DNA of 19,293 bases, taken from NCBI GenBank assembly GCA_025980625.1, contig JAICXG010000022.1, forward strand, positions 1 through 19,293, read 5' to 3'. The notes under the pieces are model-generated. The model did not search any database, had not been told where the DNA came from, and saw nothing but the letters and a program-made list of their open reading frames with translations. This document shows, piece after piece, positions 1 through 6,925 of the stretch (positions within the stretch are counted from its first letter, which is position 1; each line of letters opens with the position of its first letter). A program made the position numbers and the translations under genes. This DNA is from Chthoniobacterales bacterium. Its GTDB lineage: Bacteria > Verrucomicrobiota > Verrucomicrobiia > Chthoniobacterales > UBA10450.

Positions 1-507
1 CTCGGCCGCGGAAAATTGATTGAGGTTGCCGATGAGTGAGTGGCACGGATCGATCCCCTCGGCCGGGGAACTGCTTTTCCGTTCCGCGGCCACGACGAGA
101 CTCTGCAAATGGCGGCGTAATCGACGATCGCTGCAGTTGGTTGTGAGAAGGGTAATTTGCTGTTCCTTCGCCTGCTCCCGCAAGGCGGCGTTCTCGCTCT
201 TCGGCAACAAACAGACGATCCCAAGCGAAGGAAAATGCTGGCGAGAATTGATCGCCTGCTCGATCGCCGCCGGCGTTTCGCCTTCAACCACAAAAAGGTC
301 GAAATCCTCGCGGATCAAAATGCTGATCGCTTCCGAGAGCGAGCGGACGATCCGCATCTCGAGATTGCCGAGTGCCTCAAAGATCGCCAGCACCCGGTCT
401 TGGAACACAGGATCGCTGTTTAAGATGAGAACTCTCGTTTCCAAGGCTGAAGATACTTTCAGAGCAGGAAGCTTGCCCTTGCCGCCAGACGGTCTCTTTG
501 TCTCCAC
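1..507 (-). CDS. Degenerate receiver-domain protein, probably followed by a DUF4388-type domain (3' end outside window)
   Basis: The minus strand is open from the left edge to at least 507. Residues starting ETRVLILNSDPVFQDRVLAIFEA, followed by FDLFVVEGETPAAIEQAI, have the beta-alpha pattern of a CheY-like receiver. The acidic pair is reduced to NSD, and the usual phospho-acceptor aspartate position appears to be Glu (VVEGE), so phosphorylation is doubtful. After a linker (ERKSSSPAEG) the frame reads LIGNLNQFSAAE, which looks like the start of a DUF4388/PatA-type domain. That part is inference because the gene leaves the window. The start is uncertain. GTG at 507 lies 13 bases after the rnhC stop. 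TTG at 444 would begin exactly at the receiver fold. Neither has a good Shine-Dalgarno sequence. Closeness to rnhC on the same strand suggests co-transcription. Confidence 0.65.
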   Translation of the reverse strand, partial: METKRPSGGKGKLPALKVSSALETRVLILNSDPVFQDRVLAIFEALGNLEMRIVRSLSEAISILIREDFDLFVVEGETPAAIEQAINSRQHFPSLGIVCLLPKSENAALREQAKEQQITLLTTNCSDRRLRRHLQSLVVAAERKSSSPAEGIDPCHSLIGNLNQFSAAE

Positions 508-520
508 CCACCGCAGTCGC

Positions 521-1495
521 TTAAGACGCACCCGATTTGCGCCACTCCCGGCGGGGCGGCGGAGCGGGGTAATCCTTAGGGGCGACCTCATGCGCGGTGC
601 GGAAGTGCACCTTTGCAAATCGCCGCAATGCCTCCCCTCCCTCCTTCTCTACCAACTGGCGCGCGGTTTCTTTTACGCTCGCTGAGACGCCGCGCCCAAG
701 GCCAAGCCCAAGTCGTTTGCCCGTTCGCTCGAGCCAATCAATGAACGCCTCCCGGGCAAGGATCGATGCGGCCGCGACCGCCGGATCGGATTCCGCTCTG
801 GTCCGCTGCTCCAGTTGAATGCTCTGGCCATGTTGCAAGAGCGCGCTCTCGATTACGCGCGCATCAGCAAACTTGTCCGACAATGCCCGCGCACAATCGG
901 GCCGCTTTGCGAGGAGGTTCTCGATCACGCGCGCGTGGCCCCAGCCGAGCAGCGCGTTCAGGTTGCCGAACTTCCGATACAGCTCGTTGTAACGCTCGGG
1001 GCCGATGAGAACGATGTCCGAGGCTACACCGGGTGTTTGCCGAATCATTTTCGCAAGGGCGCGAATCCGCGCGTCGGAGCCGATCCGTTTGCTATCCTGG
1101 ATTCCGTTCTCCAAAAATCGTCGCGCGATCTCTCGGTCGGTAAACGCACCGGCAATCACGAGCGGGCCAAAAAAGTCGCCCTTGCCGCTCTCATCGATGC
1201 CGAAATGTGGCATGAACATTTCCGGAGAATGCACCTCTTCATAGCCGAGCCGCGCTTCGCGCAGGATCTTTGGTTCCAGTTCGAACCGTACGAAATCCTC
1301 GACCCCTTTTCCTTGGAGGAGCAACTTCGGGCCTTTCTCGTAAACCGCGGCGCTCAGCTTGTCCTTTTGCGCGAAAAAAATCGTGTACGGCTTGGGCGAA
1401 AAGCTGAATCCGCCCTCTTCCAGCAGTTCTCGCAACGCTGTCACTTGCGTCTTAGTAAGCGGAACCGAATAAGTGTTGAGCGCAGGCCCAGTCAT
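521..1495 (-). CDS. rnhC: Ribonuclease HIII
   Basis: RNase HIII cleaves the RNA strand of RNA-DNA hybrids in the cytoplasm. The protein is 324 residues from the ATG at 1495 (MTGPALNTYSV). The frame stays open upstream to 1696, but that part is Arg-rich and unlike the family. Residues about 1-85 fit the N-terminal TBP-like substrate-binding domain (LTKTQVTALRELL, YTIFFAQKDKLSAAVY). The catalytic domain follows, with the HIII signature GIDESGKGDFFGPLVIAG, which gives the first Asp-Glu pair. DSKRI comes next, then an Asp in SDKFADA, and a final Asp in ESDPAVAAASILARE. All four acidic positions are present. DESGKGD separates HIII from HII. It is followed within 13 bases by the degenerate-receiver gene. 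Confidence 0.93.
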   Translation of the reverse strand: MTGPALNTYSVPLTKTQVTALRELLEEGGFSFSPKPYTIFFAQKDKLSAAVYEKGPKLLLQGKGVEDFVRFELEPKILREARLGYEEVHSPEMFMPHFGIDESGKGDFFGPLVIAGAFTDREIARRFLENGIQDSKRIGSDARIRALAKMIRQTPGVASDIVLIGPERYNELYRKFGNLNALLGWGHARVIENLLAKRPDCARALSDKFADARVIESALLQHGQSIQLEQRTRAESDPAVAAASILAREAFIDWLERTGKRLGLGLGRGVSASVKETARQLVEKEGGEALRRFAKVHFRTAHEVAPKDYPAPPPRREWRKSGAS

Positions 1496-1676
1496 GGCGG
1501 CTGAGCTGAGAAGAACATCGCTCGCCGGTTCAGGCGAGAAATTTTCGCGGTCGCGACCGCGGCGCACGAGCAGGTTTGTTACTCGGCAGCCCATACCCTC
1601 ACTGTTCCGAGTCTGAGTGAAGCGTAGCGCAATCGATCCGTCACGCAGAAGGCGCAGCCGTCGAGGACGGGATTTC

Positions 1677-1753
1677 AAATCGCGGCGCGCGACCAAGGAG
1701 TTGCGTTAGCAACAAACAATCATCGGCTCCGCGCGTTGGCTTGGTCGCGATTT
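1677..1753. repeat. Bulged foldback inverted repeat
   Basis: AAATCGC (1677-1683) pairs with GCGATTT (1747-1753), and GACCAAG (1691-1697) pairs with CTTGGTC (1740-1746). This makes a 14-bp stem with a one-sided 7-base bulge (1684-1690). The 42-base loop contains the small hairpin GTTGC-GTTA-GCAAC. This looks like a small palindromic insertion or a structured RNA. Its function is unknown. Confidence 0.5.
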
Positions 1754-1819
1754 CCCCCGGGACAAATCCACTTTGCGCAGCGCCTCGAGGCGCCAGCAGC
1801 CATCTCAATAAAAAGCCAC

Positions 1820-1849
1820 TCGACAATCTGTTAGATATTTGCCTAATTA
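1820..1849 (+). promoter_or_regulatory. Possible promoter and AT-rich operator of the ArsR/SdpI pair
   Basis: This is an AT-rich island in GC-rich surroundings. TCGACA (1820-1825) and TAATTA (1844-1849) are separated by 18 bases, a weak sigma70-like pair. The predicted transcript start would fall almost on the TTG at 1858, so the message may be leaderless. ArsR-family repressors of this type often bind their own promoter. No clean dyad is visible, so the operator idea is inference. Confidence 0.3.
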
Positions 1850-1857
1850 TATATCCA

Positions 1858-2130
1858 TTGAACCTTCTCTTCAAAGCCCTCCGCGACCCGACCCGCCGCC
1901 GCATCCTCGAGATGCTCAAGGAACACGACCTCACCGCCGGCCAAATCGCCGCCGCCTTCTCCATGTCGCCTCCGAGTATCTCTTACCACCTCGACCTCCT
2001 GAAGCATGCCCGGCTCGTCTCCTCACGGAAAAAAGGCCAGTTCGTCACCTATTCGCTCGAAACCTCCGTGCTCGACGACTCGTTAGGCTGGATTCTCGAC
2101 CTGATCAAAAAAGGAAAACACAAGAAATGA
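1858..2130 (+). CDS. ArsR/SmtB-family winged-helix repressor, SdpR-like
   Basis: A DNA-binding autorepressor of 90 residues if it starts at TTG 1858, which gives MNLLFKALRDPTRRRILEML, the standard N-terminus of SdpR-type regulators. The frame is open further upstream, but that part has no family resemblance. The helix-turn-helix covers about residues 22-55 (LTAGQIAAAFSMSPPSISYHLDLLKHARLV), and the wing is SSRKKGQFVTYSL. No ELCVCDL-type metal-binding cysteines are present, so metal sensing is unlikely. The stop overlaps the start of the SdpI-like gene (ATGA, 2127-2130), so the two are translationally coupled, as in the sdpRI pair of Bacillus. The gene carries one exact TCGTTAGGC motif, read as Ser-Leu-Gly. 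Confidence 0.85.
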   Translation: MNLLFKALRDPTRRRILEMLKEHDLTAGQIAAAFSMSPPSISYHLDLLKHARLVSSRKKGQFVTYSLETSVLDDSLGWILDLIKKGKHKK

Positions 2131-2789
2131 AATCGAAACTCAACTGGTTGGAACTGCTGTTGCTCGCCGCGCCCTTTGTCGCGCTGGCGATTTATTGGAA
2201 CGATCTGCCGGCCCGAGTTCCCATACACTGGGATCTTCGCGGGAACATCAATGGCTGGAGCGGGAAAACGCCCGGGATGCTGATCGCTCCGCTCACCGCT
2301 CTCGCAATAACCGTGCTCCTGCACATTCTACCGCGGTTCGATCCGAGGCTGCGGCGCACGTCGGGCGAAGAAGGTCTCATGCCGGTCATTTTGCCGATCG
2401 TTCGAATCGCGACTCTGGGGCTGCTGGACATCGTCTTTTTTGTCCAGATCGCGACTTCGTTAGGCCGAAGCATCCCAGGCGGCCGAATTATGGTAAGCAG
2501 TGTCCTCATCTTCTCCATCGTCCTGGGAAATTATCTCGGGAATGTGCGGCCGAATTATTTTGTCGGCATTCGCACGCCCTGGACTCTCGAAAATCCCGAG
2601 ACCTGGCGGGCGACGCATCGGTTAGGCGGACGCCTGATGTTTTTCGGCGCGCTCGTCCTCCTCATCGCACAATTCTTTCTGAGCGAGGAGGTGTTCGCGT
2701 GGCTGTTCGTGCCGTCAACTCTCTCGTTTGTCGCTTGGGGATTTGTCTACTCGTGGCATCATTCCCGCACCCATGCCGCAGCCCGCTGA
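2127..2789 (+). CDS. SdpI-family (DUF1648) membrane protein
   Basis: A polytopic inner-membrane protein of 220 residues. A first transmembrane segment (about 8-23) leads into a DUF1648 signature (YWNDLPARVPIHWDLRGNIN, about 23-42). Further hydrophobic segments lie near 50-67, 92-110, 120-137, 170-185 and 190-209. The SdpI signature (GNYLGNVRPNYFVGIRTPW, then WRATHRLGG) lies at about 134-168. In Bacillus subtilis SdpI gives immunity to the SdpC toxin and signals through SdpR. No sdpABC toxin genes are present here, so immunity is not shown, and many family members are of unknown role. The ATG at 2127 has an AAGGAAAA Shine-Dalgarno sequence inside the upstream gene. The 3' end overlaps mutY by 17 bases. 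Confidence 0.87.
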   Translation: MKSKLNWLELLLLAAPFVALAIYWNDLPARVPIHWDLRGNINGWSGKTPGMLIAPLTALAITVLLHILPRFDPRLRRTSGEEGLMPVILPIVRIATLGLLDIVFFVQIATSLGRSIPGGRIMVSSVLIFSIVLGNYLGNVRPNYFVGIRTPWTLENPETWRATHRLGGRLMFFGALVLLIAQFFLSEEVFAWLFVPSTLSFVAWGFVYSWHHSRTHAAAR

Positions 2790-3783
2790 AAATTTCATTT
2801 CGCTCGACCACCCGCCACTATTCCGTCGCCGACTTCTTCGTTGGTTCCAACAGAATGGCCGCGATCTCCCTTGGCGCCGGACGCACGATCCCTACGCCAT
2901 CATGGTTTCCGAGTTCATGCTCCAGCAGACCCAGGTCGCGACCGTCGTGCCGTATTACGAGCGCTGGTTGGAGCGATTCCCGAGCTTTCGGGCACTCGCG
3001 CGCGCCAGCGAAGCCGAGGTCCTTCACGCCTGGCAAGGGCTCGGCTACTACGCGCGAGGACGCAATCTGCATACCGCCGCGAAGTTGGTTGTAGGCAATT
3101 TCGGCGGACGCCTTCCGGCTGATGTTACAGTCGTTAGGCAGCTTCCCGGAGTGGGTCGCTACACGGCCGGTGCAATCGCGAGCTTCGCCTTCGATCTGCC
3201 CGAACCGATCATCGACACCAATATCGCCCGGACGCTCGCCCGCCTCACAAATTGCAAACTGCCGGTCGACACTTCCGCTGGTCGCGACTACCTCTGGAAT
3301 CTTGCAAAAGCACTCATGCCCAAGAAAGGTGCACGCCGCTTTAATTCCGCGTTGATGGAGTTAGGCGCGCTCGTTTGTCTTGCGCGAAAACCGCGATGTG
3401 ATGTTTGTCCGGTCCGCCTGCATTGTCGTGCCGATAACCCCGAGAGTTTGCCGGGGAAGCGAGCGCGACCGGCGGTCGTGCGCCTGACTGAATGGCATGG
3501 ATTGATTCGACAGGGAAAGGATGTGCTGTTGGAACAATCGCACGGCCGCTGGCGCGGAATGTGGACCTTGCCGCGCCTCCCGGCCGCGCCGAAACACGCG
3601 CCGTTGCTCCGGCTGGAATTTCCTTTTACTCATCATTGCATCACCCTGGCTGTTTTCTCCGCCCGGCGGCCTTCCGCGCCTAACGATCGTCAGCGGTGGT
3701 TTGCTTGCCGCGCCCTTGATGATATTCCTGTCCCTGCGCCGCATCGCCGTGCCCTGGCCCAGCTCCTTCCAATCCTAGGTTAA
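2773..3783 (+). CDS. mutY: A/G-specific adenine DNA glycosylase
   Basis: Removes adenine mispaired with 8-oxoguanine in base-excision repair. It has 336 residues from ATG 2773 (MPQPAENFIS), a usual length. The catalytic Glu47 lies in SEFMLQQTQVATVVPYYERW. The helix-hairpin-helix is LPGVGRYTAGAIASFAF (about 124-140), followed by the catalytic Asp148 in IIDTNIARTLAR. The 4Fe-4S ligands Cys202, Cys209, Cys212 and Cys218 have the exact C-x6-C-x2-C-x5-C spacing. The C-terminal third (about 230-336, with GRWRGMWTLPRL) matches the NUDIX-like domain that recognises 8-oxoG. The start lies inside the end of the SdpI-like gene. Alternative upstream starts would extend the overlap without family support. 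Confidence 0.96.
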   Translation: MPQPAENFISLDHPPLFRRRLLRWFQQNGRDLPWRRTHDPYAIMVSEFMLQQTQVATVVPYYERWLERFPSFRALARASEAEVLHAWQGLGYYARGRNLHTAAKLVVGNFGGRLPADVTVVRQLPGVGRYTAGAIASFAFDLPEPIIDTNIARTLARLTNCKLPVDTSAGRDYLWNLAKALMPKKGARRFNSALMELGALVCLARKPRCDVCPVRLHCRADNPESLPGKRARPAVVRLTEWHGLIRQGKDVLLEQSHGRWRGMWTLPRLPAAPKHAPLLRLEFPFTHHCITLAVFSARRPSAPNDRQRWFACRALDDIPVPAPHRRALAQLLPILG

Positions 3784-3788
3784 AGCCG

Positions 3789-4514
3789 ATGCTTGAAGGT
3801 CATAACATTGTAGTTGTAATGCCGGCCTATAACGCGGCCCGCACTTTGCGTCAGACCTACGACGGAGTCATGGCTCACGGAATCGTCGATCGCGTCATCG
3901 TGGTTGACGATGCGAGTAAGGACGAGACCGTCGCAATGGCGCGGACACTGCCGCAGACCCAGGTGGAAGTGCATCCAAGAAACCGGGGCTACGGTGGCAA
4001 TCAAAAGACTTGTTACCGGCTCGCCCTCGCCGCCGGCGCCGACATTGTCATTATGATTCACCCTGACTACCAATACACCCCGGCGCTCATCCCGGCGATG
4101 GCGTCACTCGTGGCAAGCGGCCTCTACCCCTGTGTCATTGCATCCCGAATTCTCGGCGGCGGCGCCCTCCGCGGTGGGATGCCCTGGTGGAAATATGTCT
4201 CCAATCGCTTTTTGACCCTGGTCGAAAATCTTCTCCTTGGAGCCAAGCTCTCCGAGTATCACAGCGGTTACCGCGCCTTTTCACGTGCTCTTCTCGAGGA
4301 GTTACCATTGGAAGAGAACTCGGATAACTTCATTTTTGATAACCAGATGCTCGTCCAGATCATTAGCCGGGGCTACCAGATTGGAGAGGTCACTTGTCCG
4401 ACCAAGTATTTTCCGGAAGCTTCTTCCATTGGTTGGGCCGCCAGCATCCGCTACGGGCTCGGTTGTCTCGCGACTGCGTGGCGCGGCCGCCGAAGGCTTT
4501 CCGCCCGGCAATGA
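3789..4514 (+). CDS. Family-2 glycosyltransferase, DPM1 (polyprenyl-phosphate mannose synthase)-like
   Basis: A 241-residue GT-A fold enzyme. VVVMPAYNAARTLRQTYDGV (about 8-27) is the nucleotide-sugar binding start. VVDDASKDET (38-47) carries the first acidic pair, and HPRNRGYGGNQKTC (62-75) and HPDYQYTP (91-98) supply the metal-binding region in place of a plain DxD. The acceptor region is SEYHSGYRAFSR. I see no convincing C-terminal transmembrane domains, so it resembles soluble or peripheral DPM1-type enzymes that make lipid-phosphate sugars. The stop overlaps the start of the next gene (ATGA, 4511-4514). That gene encodes a TMTC-like membrane glycosyltransferase, whose eukaryotic relatives use Dol-P-mannose. 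The donor sugar is inferred, not shown. The gene lacks the 9-mer motif common in its neighbours. Confidence 0.85.
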   Translation: MLEGHNIVVVMPAYNAARTLRQTYDGVMAHGIVDRVIVVDDASKDETVAMARTLPQTQVEVHPRNRGYGGNQKTCYRLALAAGADIVIMIHPDYQYTPALIPAMASLVASGLYPCVIASRILGGGALRGGMPWWKYVSNRFLTLVENLLLGAKLSEYHSGYRAFSRALLEELPLEENSDNFIFDNQMLVQIISRGYQIGEVTCPTKYFPEASSIGWAASIRYGLGCLATAWRGRRRLSARQ

Positions 4515-6871
4515 AGCAAAAGCTGCGTAAGCCGCCGGGCAGAACGCGAAAAGCCGTCCGAAGCTACTCGGTGCCGACTCGGCCGGGCAGGTCGCCGAGG
4601 CAAGCAGGACAGAGTTGGGTTATTCCTGCGATCTGTTTCGGGTTGATCGCGATCACCTGGGTTATCTTCGGCCGCAGCGTCAGCTTCGGTTTCCTAAACT
4701 ATGACGACAGTTACTATGTCTACCAAAACCCGTCCATCAGCGATGGCTTGACCCGTGCCGGATTGATCAAGGCTTTCACTCAACCATTAGTCGGTAACTG
4801 GCATCCTCTCACTTCTATCTCCCTCATGCTGGACGCGCAATGGACTCACCTCCAGGCCGGCGGTTATCACCTTACCAACGTCCTTCTTCACACAATCGTA
4901 GTCCTGTTACTCTTCTTCGCCTTAAAAGCAATGACCGGAGCGGTCTGGCGAAGCGCCTTTGTCGTTGCCATCTTCGCCATTCACCCCTTGCGCGTCGAAT
5001 CGGTCGTCTGGATCTCGGAACGTAAAGATGTGCTTAGCGGTGTCTTTTTCATGCTTGGTCTGCTGGCCTATGACTGGTATTGCAAGAAGTCACCCCGGCT
5101 CAGCTCCTATCTGCTTGTCGCTGGCGCACTCACACTTGGCCTCCTTTCCAAGGCCATGCTTGTAACCTTCCCGTTTCTCCTGCTCCTTCTCGATTACTGG
5201 CCATTGCGGCGCTTTCGTTCCTGTAAAGCGAGTTGGCTGCTACTGGAAAAGGTGCCGCTGCTTCTTCTCTCTGTCGCTGCCTCTGTCGCGACCATCCTTT
5301 CCCAGGAGCACGCTATCGCGGCGGGTAAAAGCTGGTCTTTCCTCGAGCGGGCAGAAAACGCCCTCCTTACCATCTGGGTCTATCTGCGCCAGATGTTTTG
5401 GCCCACTGACCTGGCGGTCTTTTATCCTTATCCGAAGGAGGACCTGTCACTTTGGCTTGTTTTTTTCTCATCACTCCTCCTTGTCGTAGTCACCGTCGCT
5501 GCATTGAGAGTGCGAAAGCGCTTTCCCTATCTTTCTGTCGGCTGGCTTTGGTATCTCGGCATGCTGGTGCCAGTGATTGGGTTAGTCCAGGTCGGTTGGC
5601 AGGCGCATGCCGATCGTTACACCTATCTGCCGCAGATAGGTGTTTATCTCCTCCTCGTTTGGGGTGTCGCTGATCTTACCGCGAAATGGCGGCGGCGAGA
5701 GACTGTCGTTGGTAGCGTTACTGCTTTTGCCATTGTTGCGCTTATGCTCGTGACTTGGAAACAGGTCGGCTATTGGTCCAGCGCAATCAGTCTCTGGCGG
5801 CATACCCTTGCGGTCACGACGCATAACGATGTTGCGGAGCGCGGCCTCGGGACGGCTTTGATCAAGCTCGGCGAAATCGACGAGGCGATTGCGCACGATC
5901 GGGCCGCGTTGCGTATCCGCCCGGGCGACATCAATGGCCTGACAAATCTCGCCAACGCGCTCATGGAAAAAGGCGAATTCGCTGAGGCGATCCAGCATTA
6001 TCGCGAACTCGTGCGGCGTCAGCCTAACGACAGCGAGAGTCATCGCAACCTGGGCAAAGCGCTCTACAAAAGCGGCCAGCGCGACGCTGCCATCACCGAA
6101 TTCCGCGAAGCGCTGCGCCTGCGGCCGGGCGATTCCGATAGCGCCTACAGTCTCGGTAACGCCTTGCTCGATAAGGGCGAGACCGCCGCCGCGATCTCCT
6201 ACTTTCACCAGGCGATCACGGTCGACCCGAAGAATGTGGGCGCGCATTACAACCTCGGGATTGCGCTCCAGCGCGATCGGCAACTCGATGCCGCCGTCGC
6301 CGAATTTCGCGCGACCCTCCAGCTTGCGCCGCGACATCTTGATGCGCACAACAATCTCGCCATCGCACTCCTGAAAAAGGGCCTAACGAGTGAAGCAATC
6401 ACGGAATGGCAGGCTGCTTTGGAAATCGAGCCGAACAACGCAGAGATGCACAACAACCTCGGCGTCGCGCTGCTCCAGGAGGGACGAATCGCGCCGGCCG
6501 TAGCCGAGTTCCGCGCGACTCTCCGCCTTCAGCCCGACAAAATGTCAACCGCGCTCACCGTCGCCTGGATTTTGGCGACCGCTCCGGAAGACGCGATTCG
6601 CGACGGCAGCAGCGCACTCGTGTTTGCGAAACAGGCTTTCCAACTCGCCGCCGAGCGCAACCTCATCGCATATCGCGTCCTCGCCGCCGCGTTTGCGGCA
6701 AACGGAAATTACGCGGCAGCCATCGAGACCGCGCGGGAGGGCGCGCAACGAGCCGAATCGGCGGGCCAATCCGGTCTCGCGGAGACTTTGCAGAATGATC
6801 TCGCGCTTTATGATCAGGGTGTTCCGTTGCGCGATTCGACACACGGCCGTGGTTCCGGCGCATCGCAATAA
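4511..6871 (+). CDS. TMTC-like polytopic membrane glycosyltransferase with C-terminal TPR repeats
   Basis: 786 residues from ATG 4511. A basic N-terminus is followed by about ten hydrophobic segments between residues 36 and 420. Family landmarks are FLNYDDSYYVYQNP (61-74, the acidic pair of GT-C enzymes in the first loop), NWHPLTSISLMLD (96-108), HPLRVESVVWISERKDVLSG (158-177) and HADRYTYLPQIG (366-377). From about 440 to 690 there are six to seven tetratricopeptide repeats (for example AHYNLGIALQRDRQLDAAVA). This is the layout of eukaryotic TMTC O-mannosyltransferases. Bacterial members are mostly annotated only as TPR proteins. The TPR half probably holds substrate protein outside the membrane. 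Base use in the membrane half is more T-rich than in the TPR half, and only the TPR half carries the 9-mer motif (6022, 6381). Confidence 0.85.
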   Translation: MKQKLRKPPGRTRKAVRSYSVPTRPGRSPRQAGQSWVIPAICFGLIAITWVIFGRSVSFGFLNYDDSYYVYQNPSISDGLTRAGLIKAFTQPLVGNWHPLTSISLMLDAQWTHLQAGGYHLTNVLLHTIVVLLLFFALKAMTGAVWRSAFVVAIFAIHPLRVESVVWISERKDVLSGVFFMLGLLAYDWYCKKSPRLSSYLLVAGALTLGLLSKAMLVTFPFLLLLLDYWPLRRFRSCKASWLLLEKVPLLLLSVAASVATILSQEHAIAAGKSWSFLERAENALLTIWVYLRQMFWPTDLAVFYPYPKEDLSLWLVFFSSLLLVVVTVAALRVRKRFPYLSVGWLWYLGMLVPVIGLVQVGWQAHADRYTYLPQIGVYLLLVWGVADLTAKWRRRETVVGSVTAFAIVALMLVTWKQVGYWSSAISLWRHTLAVTTHNDVAERGLGTALIKLGEIDEAIAHDRAALRIRPGDINGLTNLANALMEKGEFAEAIQHYRELVRRQPNDSESHRNLGKALYKSGQRDAAITEFREALRLRPGDSDSAYSLGNALLDKGETAAAISYFHQAITVDPKNVGAHYNLGIALQRDRQLDAAVAEFRATLQLAPRHLDAHNNLAIALLKKGLTSEAITEWQAALEIEPNNAEMHNNLGVALLQEGRIAPAVAEFRATLRLQPDKMSTALTVAWILATAPEDAIRDGSSALVFAKQAFQLAAERNLIAYRVLAAAFAANGNYAAAIETAREGAQRAESAGQSGLAETLQNDLALYDQGVPLRDSTHGRGSGASQ

Positions 6872-6925
6872 ACGCCGCGCATTTCCGTTTGTTATTCCGC
6901 GCGGTTTTTCCCAAGCTGTGGCGCG

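Larger units (their letters stand above)
1496..1857. other. Gene-free, palindrome-rich region between divergent genes
   Basis: About 360 bases between the divergent rnhC and ArsR starts hold no convincing gene. Extensions of both frames into it are low-complexity and unlike their families. It is dense in short inverted repeats: CTCGCC-6-GGCGAG at 1521-1538; the perfect 16-base palindrome CGCGGTCGCGACCGCG at 1546-1561; CCGTC-GAG-GACGG at 1658-1670; GTTGC-GTTA-GCAAC at 1700-1713; and the perfect 14-base palindrome GCGCCTCGAGGCGC at 1780-1793. A bulged foldback at 1677-1753 is listed separately. The arrangement could be a degraded mobile repeat, a structured leader or operator sites. The sequence alone does not decide. 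Confidence 0.6.

Noticed and set aside
815..1504. Plus-strand 229-codon open frame
   Set aside because: It lies antisense to rnhC, whose catalytic motifs are complete. Its sequence has no recognisable domain.
1496..1696. N-terminal extension of RNase HIII to 1696
   Set aside because: The added 67 residues are Arg-rich and unlike the family. The ATG at 1495 gives a normal-length enzyme.
1839..2126. Upstream extension of the SdpI-like frame
   Set aside because: It is the ArsR gene read in another frame. The ATG at 2127 has a Shine-Dalgarno sequence and the right N-terminus.
5820..6560. Roughly 102-base periodic repetition suggestive of a DNA tandem repeat or array
   Set aside because: The period equals 34 codons and reflects TPR protein repeats, with low DNA identity between units.
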